Assembly: GCF_020184175.1 (NCBI RefSeq)
Contig: NC_065531.1
Location: forward strand, 36,787,213 to 36,851,212
DNA length: 64,000 nt
DNA from: Aphis gossypii
Taxonomy: Eukaryota; Arthropoda; Insecta; Hemiptera; Aphididae
Reading direction: 5' to 3'
Both the position numbers and the translations under genes were made by a program. Positions 48,801 to 61,400 of this stretch are shown here, piece after piece. Position 1 is the stretch's first letter, and the number at the start of each line of letters is the position of its first letter. The notes beneath the pieces are model-generated. The model was given only the letters and a program-made list of their open reading frames with translations. It was not told the DNA's origin and ran no database searches.

Positions 48801-50829
48801 AATTTAAAATATTTATTTAAAGTTTAAACATTTGGTGAAAGTGCCGTGAAAATTTTTTGTGATTATTCGTTATAATAATAAATTAATCAATCGTGTTAGT
48901 TATTAATATAGGTAGACCAAGTTAACTGATTTAGCTTAACAATTTCCATTTTACCTTAATTTATAGTTTGTTTTTCCGATTATTTCAAAAATACTAGAAA
49001 TTCTTAACTTTGACCTCTTTAAAGTACAAACTTTTTACAATTTGCTATCCAAAATTATCTTCAAAGTTGAAAATCAAAGCATTTTGTCAACCATTTATCG
49101 TATACAAAAAAAAAATATAAATTTATTTTTTTGCCTATTACCCACTTGTTTAAATTTTTAAGATTTTTTTTAAACTTTTTTATAATTATTGATTGTAAAT
49201 TTGTGAAGAAGATTTGACTTCAGTCCAATTATTTCGATGTTATCTCAGTCTACGTCAATTGGAACGCACGATATTATTTATTTTTAATATTTTGTTTATA
49301 GGTAAGAGGTATGCTAGTCAGTTTATAGTCTTATAGATATTTTAATTCGTGTAGTTTTATTATTTTTATGATAATTTAAATTAAGTATTAATTAGAATGC
49401 CTTAGGTTTATAATATCAAAGGTCAGTTTTACGTGCATTATCGGTGGGTTTTTCAATAGCGTTTGTTGTGTGCGCACTTATTAGTATAAACTATAGAGTA
49501 CATAATATTAGGTATTTTAAAATAATTTTGTACTCACGTTACTTGGTTCGTAAAAAAAAACTTCGAGATATGGATCAATCAATTTTGATTTTGAATTTTG
49601 AATTGTTCGATACGCAGGTCAGGTAATGGATCAATTTTAAATTTTACCAATTTGCTGCAATTATTGTCATAAAGATTTGTCGACGGATGGAGAAAAAATT
49701 TGAACATTCACAATGCGCAAGTGCGGCACACCAGTCAAGTGACTATACAGTGGAGTGTGGACACCACAAAATGCTAAAATGGTATTTACCTACTTACCTT
49801 ATACCTAGATATCTAGTACCCATACCTTGGTTTTCGACTGCAGGTATTTAATAGGATGATTCAACTGGTTATTGATTGACTGATGGTTTTATTTTTACTC
49901 TCGGAGAATCAATCATATTGGGTAATGGGTAGTAGGTAAGTATTAAGTAAGAAAGTTCATTTCAGTTGAATTTTATTTGAATTTATTTTTAAAATCGATA
50001 AGGTTAAAGCCACTAGAGTCTAAGGCTGTTCTCTTCGAAACAGGGGAGGCTTTTCGTCTTTAATAATTTGTTAATTTATGTGGACTACAACTTACTTGGT
50101 AGTTCCGAGTTCGGAGTTCGAACGTACGATATCAATAATATTATACGATATTAAATTCAATATTATTATGTTTTATCACAGACAGTGGTCAACACAATAT
50201 CAAATACGATAATGGCATTGCTCTCTAGCGTTATAATTTTGAATGTTTTAAATATACTTGTGACACTAGATAGCGCTGCTATATTTGATTTTGTTATTAA
50301 CTCGTAAATGATAATAATATTATGTTCTATTCTGTGGTTTTATACTATTATGAAAATCTCTTAAACAATTTATTTATTTATTAATTAATACATATACTAT
50401 ATCACCATATTACCTTATAAATTATAATGATCAATAAACTTCATTGAATCGATTTATTTCATTGACAAAATAAATCAATTGAGCTAGCTAAACTTTCATC
50501 AAAAAATCTATAAGTACTTAAGATTTGAAATCACGCGATCAATAATAACATAATATGTTGACGTTTTCCAATAACTTTCTACTTCATTTGCAAATGATGA
50601 ACACGAATCATTTTCTTCACCAGTTGTACTTATTAACACATAGGTAGTCATGAAGCTTATTTTACTCTCTTCTGCGACGCTTTGATCCTGTAATTATTAT
50701 GTACCATTTAGGTTAGAAAAAACATAAAACATACCTACTGTTATACAATTAATTTGTTATCAAATTATACAAAATTTATTCACCGGTTAATGGAGTTGTC
50801 TATATATGCCAATAATATAATGCCAAAAT
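45838..50829. other. Gene-poor intergenic region
   Basis: About 5 kb of AT-rich DNA. The only bounded feature is the TTAA-flanked foldback element at 47045-47473. Short ORFs (for example 49444-49626) lack any recognisable motif and do not look coding. Confidence 0.5.
47045..47473. mobile_element. Foldback MITE with about 190-bp inverted arms and TTAA target sites
   Basis: The arms begin [g/a]aggacgcaacac[t/c]cgca and remain alignable inward for roughly 190 bp, to about 47215 on the left and from about 47310 on the right, leaving a core under 100 bp. TTAA flanks both sides (47041-47044 and 47474-47477), as in piggyBac-type insertions. There is no coding capacity. Confidence 0.8.
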
Positions 50830-51700
50830 ATGCCATTTTCTTCAGTTAACATTTTTACTTGTTCTCATATTTTTTTTAATTCATCTTCACATCTTAAGCT
50901 TTCCAATGTTTTAATTACACCAAGTATCACATTTTTAGAGAAACCAAGAGTACCTCTAGATGTTTTATTCTGTAGTGAATTGCTTAACACATTTATTATG
51001 GACAACACTTCTTTAAGAGTAGTAATAACTTTTATAAAATCACATTTTTCAATTGAACTTAAAATTCCTGCAACACCATTGCATAATAAAAATACACATT
51101 AAAAATATTTTTGACATTTATTGTTTATTTTTTACCTATTACTTGAGTAACATCTTTATCTGCTTGTTTATCTATTTCAGACTTTAAAAATGTCACAATA
51201 GCAGTGTAGTTTCTCAACATGGCTTCACAATTTTTGTAGCCGCAAACCCACCGAGTATCACAGATCCTTAAAATGTTTCCTTTCTTCAAATCAAGATTTT
51301 CATGACTATATGATAGTTGTAAGTTGTTAAATGAACGGGAAAAGTGAATATAACATACAGCCTCTGAGATATTGAATACATTGCTTGCGCTCTTAAAATT
51401 ATTGAATAAAGATAAATAACAAATAATAGAAATTTTACATCAGTACAAACTTTATTGTATCTTTATATTTTTGCGAAAATATACTACAACTAAGTTGAGT
51501 CGATGTGCCATGTAATGCGTATAAATCGCATATGGATGCGTTTCTTTTATCTTCCCTTGAACACCATTGAGTACCTCCACGGTATAGGTAATAGGTACTG
51601 TATTTGTTGTACCTAAATGTAATGTAATGTTTTCGAGTAAGAAGCGAATAATTGTTCTAACTTCCAATCGATGTAAGTATGTAGATCAGTACAATGTGCA
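50826..51700 (-). pseudogene. Decayed hAT-family (ZMYM1-like) transposase fragment
   Basis: Minus-strand pieces in order: VLNGVQGKIKETHPYAIY with HYMAHRLNLVV (about 51480-51590), then LKKGNILRICDTRWVCGYKN followed by CEAMLRNYTAIV (about 51190-51310), then KVITTLKEVLSIINVLSNS (about 50960-51040). The H-x-LNLVV block and the C-x-TRW block are typical of the hAT/ZMYM1-like transposases common in insect genomes. Frames shift between pieces and a TGA interrupts the last one, so it is not a functional gene. No terminal repeats were found. Confidence 0.7.
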
Positions 51701-52632
51701 ACGTACGCATATTTTATACGATTGTTTATTATTATTTTTTAAAATGTAGATATTACTAGAATATATTCTAAAAACATTAAGGGTTAACCTGATATTGTTT
51801 AATTGCACTGATTTGTTTCATGTTTTCTTGATACAATATATACCTACTAATTTTATTTTGTATTTTTAGCTATAAATGCATTTTTTTTACATTTTTATTA
51901 TTTTATTTTATTTTTTTCATGTATTAGGTCATTTTTTGTAGTTTTGTACAATGTGGACTGTGGAGTACATTATTTTCAAATTTTAGATTTTGAAGAAAAT
52001 TTGTATGATATTCAAAAAAATATTATGCTTGCGGGAATTTTGTTGTGATTAAATTTATTGCGTATCGATAAAATTTACCATTTATCTATACATTATTATT
52101 ATATTATAATTGTATTAATAATTTTTTTGTTAGTTACATTTTTTTCACTTATTTTAAGTAGATTTGTTTGGTCATTTTTCTTAAGAGCTTTTTTAGAGGT
52201 TTTTAAACATTTATGCATTGTTTTTGTGTGTTTTTAATATAATAATAATAATATAGATACGTTGTGTACGTATAATATCAATATTAAATGTTTTAACATT
52301 TTACATCAACAAATGGTAAAATGTTAGCTGAATAAGTAATTTATAATAAAAAAAAACGTTAAACTTCATTTGTGTTAAATCAGGTACTTTTTATTTTTTA
52401 CATCAATCTTGGTGAAACAATGGTAAGTATAATGAGAGTATTAAATGATAATAGTTAATGCGATATAATAATATTATGATTTGATGGATGAATACATTTT
52501 CTGAATATTTAGGCGACCGATGCCGACGCGGACTTACCGCTTTTCATAAATCGTGGAATGTCTATAATAATGTATGATGTATCCGTCTTCTCGTCCTGTT
52601 TTGTTTATCCATCCAAACGTCGGCTCCTAATC
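51701..52632. other. AT-rich intergenic
   Basis: No recognisable gene or bounded repeat. T-rich, with several ATTTTT tracts, it probably includes the 3' flank of the ORF that follows on the minus strand. Confidence 0.5.
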
Positions 52633-53112
52633 TTAATTACACAAAGTAGGAAGACCACTGGCTTTTGAACCGGCGTTTGGTCTGGCGCGGTTATGCTGTT
52701 CGGCAGACTTCGATGGCACAGTCGCGTCGATAGAGGTAGAACAATTATTATTCTCCTCATCGTTTAAATTCATTGATCCATTGTCTGACATGTCGCTAGA
52801 GTGTGTGCTGTCAGAGTTGGAGACTTGCATATTCTCTTCGGACGGTGACGTATCCGAACACGTTTCAACTTTGCCACGACCTTCTTCCTGGAAATTGAAT
52901 TCCGACGAACAAGATGGTTCAAATGGGGTGCAAGATGGGATTATCGCGGGTGTTTCTGCAGCCCAATTGCGTCTATACCACGGGTAATAAAACACATCAT
53001 CCGAGTAGTTTCCATCTACCTCTTCGGTTCTCCTACGAGGCCACTGTGACATATTACTCAGATTGATGTTCCAGTCCCAATCGTAACGGGGTTTTCGGTT
53101 CATTTTCTTCAT
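52633..53112 (-). CDS. Hypothetical protein, 159 aa, unrecognised
   Basis: A single open frame from ATG at 53112 (MKKMNRKPRYDWDWNIN) to a stop at 52633. It is visibly richer in G+C than its surroundings, which favours coding. The N-terminal third is aromatic and basic (DWDWN, WPRRR, FYYPWYRRNW). The rest is acidic, Ser/Asn-rich and probably disordered (SDSTHSSDMSDNGS, NLNDEENNNCS), ending with a small basic/polar tail. No signal peptide, membrane helix or known domain was recognised. It could be a complete single-exon lineage-specific gene or one exon of a larger gene. No partner exon was found in the next few hundred bases on either side. Confidence 0.55.
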   Translation of the reverse strand: MKKMNRKPRYDWDWNINLSNMSQWPRRRTEEVDGNYSDDVFYYPWYRRNWAAETPAIIPSCTPFEPSCSSEFNFQEEGRGKVETCSDTSPSEENMQVSNSDSTHSSDMSDNGSMNLNDEENNNCSTSIDATVPSKSAEQHNRARPNAGSKASGLPTLCN

Positions 53113-53483
53113 CGGTTTTTTCTCGTTCTTTTTCTTTCAAAATTTCTGCGGGTTATTTTCCATTTTAATCCGCACAACTATTACACTCGCGATTCGCATT
53201 CAAATTTCAAATTTTAGAATTACAGACGTATAATTATCATCGTTATTTTACATAGGTACTGTATGGTATTATCATTTATATACTGCCTATAGCGTCTAAC
53301 AAACAAATGACGTGTTCCATCCCTATGCAATCTCTACCCTATATAGTACATACAACATATAGAGATATTCAATTGGGCAGTGTTGGCGTAACTGGTAGTA
53401 ACGATGCCTCCACTCGTGGTTATGAAGTGCTCTACCATGGTTTCGGAAAAAGTACCTGTTGTCTGGATGGTGTCGCCTGCAAG
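53113..53483. other. Flank of the unrecognised ORF and left flank of a transposon
   Basis: Base composition is less AT-rich than average. On the minus strand 53370-53483 reads as an open frame (for example GTFSETMVEHFITTSGG) without a recognised family. The region upstream of 53112 may hold that ORF's promoter. Confidence 0.35.
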
Positions 53484-55144
53484 GTCAGCTCCCATTTTGC
53501 CGTCGTTTCATTTCGCCGCGGTACCATTTCGCCGAATTTATTTTTTCGCAGTTCTATTCCATCGAACTTATAGTTATATAATTAATAATTTTTTTTAAAC
53601 TAATTAAAATTATTCGTTGTGTTTAATTAAATAATTCTTTCATTTTGAGTGACAAAATCTCCTTCCTGTCTTAAAATGAAGTTCCAATTTCTTTATAAAT
53701 CTATAGAAATAAATAAGTAAATTTAAATTTAGTGTAGGTATCTAATATAATATACTATATAGTTATATATATACCAATAAATTAAACTATCTATAAGTGT
53801 GGTCGTAGTATATTATTAAACATCTTAAATATTTAAATAATTTTATCTTAAAAATCGTAACTTTTCTTTTAATCATTACGTATACAGTACAATATAATTA
53901 TTATTTTTAAATTTAAATTATTATTATTTCGTATTTTAAATAAATAAATAAAAAGTGTAGTCAAGTGAGTAACGCTCTGCTGTATGTGTATGGTCACTAT
54001 AATAATTTATATATTAAATTTGAATCTAATGATAAGTAGCATTGTATATGAAAAACAATTCTGAACGGAGATGATTTGTCAGCCTAGAATATAATTTACA
54101 GGGGTTGGTATAAAAGATGGTTTATGTTTTAATGGCCTGAAATCTGAATACACCAAAGTTTAAGTTCTTTTATAATTATAGTTAGTCAAACTTATGAAAA
54201 TCTTGTATTCTATTTTCAACTCTTAGCCACTTATACAAAATTTTTTATGAATTATACCTACAAAATAATTTGCAAGTATTCATGATTTTGTCGAATATTT
54301 ATCAATATTTGAACTTCAAATATTAATAAAAAAAATTGTGCTTATTTATTCTTATAATTTTTGAACTCAACCAAAAATTTTTTAACGATATTTATATATA
54401 TAAAAAAAAACTAAACAAAAACAAATATTTCAAATGCCTATAAATAGCATTAAAATAAGTGAAATATTTTGAAAATTAAATTATGTAAAGAAAATTCCAA
54501 TCTAAAAAATTGGTGAAATTTTCAAGTACCTATACAACTTATACTTTTTGAATTATAACAAATTTAAATTCGTTTGAAGATAAATAGTTATCGTTACACA
54601 AAATTTTTCCTATAATAATGCTTAGAGTTTTCTCTATATAGCTACTTGAAGGAAAACTTATGGCAAACTTACTGTTGAATTTTTACCTGACCTTAGATAA
54701 AAAATTTTATGATTTTTTAACTTCAAAATTACTTGCAAATTTTCGCGATTTTGACATATTTCGTAAAAATTCAAACTATAAACGCTTATAAAAAAATTGT
54801 GACTAACGATCTTTGATTTTTTTTAACTACAATAAGAACAAGGCACACATATACGGCACTGGCTGTGTTGTTAACTTTGTAGTTATCACTGCGTCGACAT
54901 ACTATTCATTCTATTTTTTTTATATAATTTTTGAGGATTTATCAATCGATAACTTCAAAATTAAGATAGTATTATAGCATTTAAGTCCGGAATATACGAG
55001 GATAGTTTTTCAAGAAAGGATAGCAAGCTAGCTATTCCCAGCACCTATCCTGGCTTAAAAAATGCTAGCTCAAAAAAAAAAAAATACATAACCATGTTTT
55101 AAGAAAAAAATTTTTGAAAATTTTGCGACGAAATGGGATACGAC
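53484..55144. mobile_element. Non-autonomous MULE-like element (1661 bp)
   Basis: Flanked by an exact 10-bp duplication cgcctgcaag (53474-53483 and 55145-55154), a size typical of MULEs. The short inverted ends agree at gtc-x-x-x-tcccattt. The left subterminal part has repeated 'atttcgccg' units. No ORF of note is present inside. Confidence 0.75.
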
Positions 55145-55154
55145 CGCCTGCAAG

Positions 55155-58100
55155 ATAGACGTCGCCTCATTGTTTGTCAGGTGCTGATCCAGAATATATT
55201 TATGGGGTGGGGGCGAAGACCATGTTGATTATCGACGTTCACAACCGGAGTTGGTAAATTGTATCCCGCAAAAAAGGTCATAGTTATATTATACTGTGTA
55301 AATTGCGGCCCGGGTATATTCCGATTTTTGGTCGGCTGATTATATATAATACAAATATAATTTTATTGAAATTTTAAAAAACGTGCAATGTGATACGTAT
55401 ATTGTATTAAAAAGTCAGGGAACAAAAAGCAAAAAAAAATGACTGATAAAGAAACATTTATACATGACAAAATGTATGAATTGCAAGCAAAAAAAATTAC
55501 TCAGTTAGACTATGTGCGGGAATTATCTTATAAGTTTTTACCAGTATATTAATTCGAATTTTTATAATACTATTTTTTGAGCTATACACATTTTTACTCA
55601 TTTAAATGCACGTAACTGATTATTATTTTTTTTATTGAGAAAATTTTCTTTTTGATGGATGCTTCCAAAAAAGTTTTATTCATAATATTCAAAAAGAACA
55701 TCACCTCATTCTCACTAAGTAGTGAATAATTTCATATGGTATGTTATTATGTTAATATTTAGAAACTTTTTTTACTAATAAATGATTTTAAAATGTTTTA
55801 ATTATTTTATATTGTTTTGCAAACTGTTTCTATAAAACTGCTTGAATAATGATTCCACTAGCTCTGTTTGATCAATATTAATACTTAAACAATAACTCTT
55901 AGCGCGTTTATTAAACATTTGATTTATGAGCATCAAATTAAATCATATATTAACTAAACCAATTACTTTTGAAGCCTTTAGAAAATACTCATTTCCTTTC
56001 CCGTTTACAGGCTTAGAACTGACAATGATTTTAATTATTGGCGTGGTTAAAAATGATAGTTTTATACAAACATCATGTTAAAATATAATATTATAAATAT
56101 ATTTTTTAATTTTTAATCGTCAAATATAATTATTGTCATTTTTACATTTTTTTTTTCATTTCGATCATTTTTTTGTAATTATAAACTAATAATAAATATC
56201 AATTATTTTTTCTGGTACCGAGTAGTTAAAGATCTTGTATTAGTATTCTGCACTAAAATATAAGTATCTATTTTTAATTATGTTAAAACATCATTTTTCA
56301 GTTTATTTTTTAGATTTGCAATCAGTTGCAAATTTTGTATTTTACAATACCACGATTGCGATTAATGGAATCTACATCTTATTATTCTACATAAAGGAAA
56401 CATGTCATAGATTGCGTTCTAACCACGCCAATGATTAAAATCATTGTCAGTTCTAACTCCTAAGTCCTAAGCCTGCAGTAAGTGAGAAAGGAAATGAGTG
56501 TTTTCTAAATGTTTAACCCCTGGTGCATGAATGCAAAATGCATGATCATTTTGTGGAAATACTTTTTTTGAGCCCAAATGCAGTTCGATCACTACCTGTC
56601 TTTTTACCCGAGTGCAGTTCAACCATATTACCATTTTTCAACTCAAGTGCATTTCGACTATCTCGGTTGTAAATGCGTTAAAATGTATCGAGTTGTACGC
56701 TAATTGAATAATACATTTTAAACGTATGTAGGTATAACAATTAACAAAACTATAAATGTATATACATTGTAAAAACAATTTTTTTTTAAGACCAAGGAGG
56801 GGGGGGGGTTGAATCCTTTGGCTATGCCACTGTAGACATAATAATATATTACTATGTTTATGTAGGTATAATTATTACTTAGTACCAATAGTACCTACTA
56901 GACCAGTACTAGCTTAGTATTATTATATGAGGTTGACAGACCATCTTTGTTCAAAATAGTTTTACGTGTTTAATAATACAATATGTATCGATGAATCAAA
57001 TTTAACATATTTATATTGGTTATATTATTCAATTTACTTAATATGCATTATAAACTATAGTGATCCACTCAACACTAACTGTAGGTACAGGCGTACAGCA
57101 AAGTGGTACCCATTAAGCCCACCTTTTAGTTTTTTTTTTGGGAATTCTTTACATACATACATAAATAAATTTAACACAAAATAGCAAAGCCTTGAAATTT
57201 AAAATTTGAATTTCGAATAACATAGGAAGTGGAAAAATAAAAAATAAAATTTGAGATGTGGCAAGTTGTACAACAGCTGGCAGATAAAATGTTATCACTT
57301 TATCAGCGGAATAGTCTTATCATAATTTTTTTTTCATCGATAAAACCCAAAACGATAGTATTAAAATTCGGTCGTTAAAATGATGTTGGTAAATCTTTTT
57401 TTTGAGATTGATCTTACTAGATCATTAAAATTTTGAAATGTTTCATTTGTAATTTCGAAAATGTGTAAATATAATAAACTGTTAAAATGTTGACAGTATT
57501 GTATTATTATTTATTGTAAATGGAATAAACATTCGTGTAACCTTACAAATAAAATACAATTAAGTAAGTACCTATTCTTATTAGTTATTTATAAAGCTTA
57601 ACATTAATTATAAACTATTTATTAATGTAACTATTAATTTTAAATTGCATACCTAAAGCTTAGAAAACTATGACTCGCGTACACTTTAAAAAGTACTTGC
57701 TAGTTGCCACTGATAAATCTTATATAATATGTTTTTTAATTGCACTAATTTTGTTTGTATCCTTTCCTCAATTGGTATAGTTAGATAACTCTATAAAACG
57801 TAATTGCTAGCATAAGATGTTTTCATGTAGGTAGGTACTTACAATATTGCTAATAACATATTTCATACAAAATTTATTTGGCTTAGGTATTTAATTATAA
57901 TTTATAATTCATTACCAATGCATTTTATTAATCAATCTATACTTAAATGTTTTAAAATTAATTTTATTTTTGTTTAATAATTTATTATACTTTCAGTGTA
58001 TTTTTTGAAAATAAAATAAGGTGAAGTGTGAATTGTTCAATAACATTATTCTGTTTAACATAACGAATTGTTTGCTATAATATGTTGAAATTTATATCTA

Positions 58101-58454
58101 CATTTACTTTGTTAATAATTTAAAACAATGAGCATTATTGCTTGGGTAGTAGATAAAAATATATTTTTAGAAATTTCAATTTAAATAATTTTATACTTAC
58201 AAATATTAGTGTTATAATCTCTGAAAGTTACAAAAACAATTGTAAATAATATGTCTTATAAACTTTTTGGATAAAAAATGTTCTAATCAAGCTACTAAGT
58301 TATTCATCTTATTAGAAATTTTCGTTTATTACTAGTCATGTTTATACATTTAAAACCCATTTTGAATTTAATATTTAAAAAAAAAGTTATGACTACATGA
58401 TTGTATGTAATAATTTTATTAATAAAATGTATATTTTTATAGTACTGTTCAACT
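55155..58454. other. AT-rich region upstream of the PRDM10-like gene
   Basis: Contains the foldback repeat at 55978-56508 and a G-run with a transposon-end-like 'ggctatgccactg' near 56795-56832. The coding exon starting at 58443 is preceded by a splice acceptor, so a non-coding 5' exon and the promoter probably lie within this stretch; they could not be located. Confidence 0.45.
55978..56508. repeat. Foldback element with arms of about 75-90 bp
   Basis: Arms at 55978-56049 and 56418-56508 are inverted copies sharing 'actcatttcctttc', 'gaactgacaatgatttta' and 'ttggcgtggtta'. The right arm has an extra 'cctaagt'-type insertion. Target duplication unclear. Confidence 0.7.
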
Positions 58455-61400
58455 ATGGATTTAAAACAAGGTTCAAGTACTGATTGGTGTCCTGATGATT
58501 TTGATCAAGATGATGATATTAATAGACCAGGCCCTTCTGGAATGAAACACAACACTGGTCATTTTCTGGTAACATAACTTTTCTATCTAAAACATTGAAA
58601 AAAAAGTGCTATTATTTTATTATATAGTGCTTATTAAATTATATATATAAAAACCTACTATATATTATAATATAATTTCTTGTTTTAGATTGGTGGTATG
58701 AAGTTTAAAAATATTGACTTCATTAAAGATACCTTTACAGATGATAATATTGTATTAACAGATACTAATGGTCGTCCATTTGATGTATTAACCAATAATG
58801 ATATGGATTCCATGACAGTTCTTGGTAATTGAGTATTTATATTATATTATGATTTAAATTTAAATTGATTATATTATAATTTGTTTTTGTACTTATTTGT
58901 ATTTTATTTTTAAGATGATCAAGCTACAGATTTCGGAATGACCAAACACTCACAAACTGTAATGTTACCAGAATACAACAGCATGTCAGAAGTGGAGACT
59001 ATGGTATCAATGCCAGAACAGTATTTTCAAAACGATCTATATCACATTAAATCAAATAATATGTCTCAAGTGTCTAATAGACATTCAGTAATGGATAATC
59101 TATCACACGATAATTCTTTAGTACAAATCGATCAGTTATCATTTATTCCCAAACAAACTAATAATTTTGTCAATAATCTGGGAAGTAATCAAGATATGAT
59201 TTTAGAGACTGGCAACAATCGTTTTCTTTTTTCAGAAAATGGTGGTAGTTATATTGAAGTAACATTGAAAGAAAATGATGTTTTAAATAGTGATGAAAAT
59301 GAATTTTATACAGTACCTCAGTCTAGATCTGTTCAAGATAATCATATTGCCCAGAAAATAGTGTCTATTGATGATTTAAGTTTATTATCATCTCCAAAAT
59401 CACATCATAATGTAGAGTTATTAGTCAATCATGAAGAGTTAGTGGACGATATAGACACTTGTGATATAGCAGTTGTTGATGAATCACAAATTCCTCTCAA
59501 TAGTAATCAGTTAAAAGATAGAATCGAAGAAGGGTCTGAAAGTGTTTCACTTGATGTTGATCATCATCAACATAGTTCAGGTATTTATAAATAAGATACT
59601 AAGATAGATTTCTTAATTAAATACATAAATAATACTTATTAATTTATTTTTTATTTTTTTTTATAAAGGTTTTCAAAGAATGTCAAAAGAAACAATTGAA
59701 AAGATAGCAGAAGAATTTGTTAGACAACCACAACGTATTGATGAAGATATAAGTATTAATTTTATCAGTAGAATTAATCCAAAACCACCATCTCTAATAG
59801 AATATTGTAAGCATTAATAGAATAGTGTGATATTATACTATTATTATTATTATTGATAAAGAAACATGCATTATTGAAAAATTATATTGGTATAATATAT
59901 TGTAATATATTTAGATAGAACAATTTAAAATTTAATTAAATGTTAAAATATTAATAGGTAACTTATTTGTGGTAATAGTGATTAATAGGGCTAGGATTTA
60001 TATGTAATAAAAAATAATAAAATATGCATTTGATTTACCAAAATATGCAAAAATATGCAAAAACAAATTTTTATTATTTCTAGAGTATTATTATTTATCA
60101 TAATTCAAAATTTATTATTATTACATTAAAATATTAGTTTATATTATATTATTATTACATGCTACTATGATGTATTGTTTCAATAATTTTCAAATACGAA
60201 CATCCGCCGATTTAAACGTAAAATAGATTTAATAGATTTATATTGACTAAAACTCCTTTCCACATCACATGAGGTTATTGGTGCATATTTAAATAACGCG
60301 ATTTGTCCTGGAGGTTAAATCATTATCGATATCTTAGATAGATAATGTTTATACTCTGTATTTACAATAATTCGATTGATAAACCAAAAACTATCGATTT
60401 TATGAAAAAAATGCCATTTAAAATTAACAATAAATTATAAAAATTTGAAAATTTAAGTTAAAAAAAATTGAAATCTCAAAAATCTATAAATATGCAATTA
60501 TATGCATTATGTTCAAAATATGCAAAAAAAAAATTGGTTTTATTTAATCGAGAACAAGTCAAATCATGGACAAATCTGACAACCATTAAATTTGGACTTA
60601 AGGAAAAAAACATGCAAATGCATATAAATCCTAGCCCTAGTGATTAATATTCTTTTATGACTGGATGCCAAGTGTTTTTATCCATTTGACAGTATTGTTG
60701 GTAACTTTAAGCCTTCATAGTGTTTCTTTTTGGTCTTTTGAAGGTTATGGGTAAAAAGTTATTTAATATGTTGGATTAACCTCTTTTATTTTCTATTTAT
60801 AGATTTTCTCTCCAAAGCGGTAGTCTATTAAGTATTGCTCGGTTTTAGTAAATTTAGTAAATTAAGTACTTACTCAGAACTGAGATGTCCAACATTTGTA
60901 TAAGGTTGCAAATTAATGAGTTCTGTCTGTTTTAATTTAGCCTGAATTTATTATTTCTTTTTAATTAGTTTAGTTTTAGTTGAATGTGTGTATTTTAATA
61001 CAGTGTCCGACAAAAAAAACCTCCCATGTTTAAAGATTGCGCTGTGTAGGTCGTGGTGATGGTACAACTATGGACGGGGTATCGATGGATAGCGATGTAC
61101 GAGCCATTTTTAGTAGATGCAATGATGTGGTCTGGTAAACATCTAGCATTTGTCGTAGAGGAGTATATTCGTAATGGTGGTTCTGCGATTTCTACTCAGC
61201 GAGCATTTTGCATCCATTTCTAACTTGGCTAATCTAACTTAGTCTAACTTAAACCTGGTTTGGGTGTTCAACTTTAGAGCAATGGATTCAAACGAGCATT
61301 GTTTTTCTATCCAGAACAGAATCATGTTGGTCAAGTGGAACCGAATGCAAAATGCTCGCTGAGTAGAAATTGCAGAACTACCTTTACGAATATACTCCCC

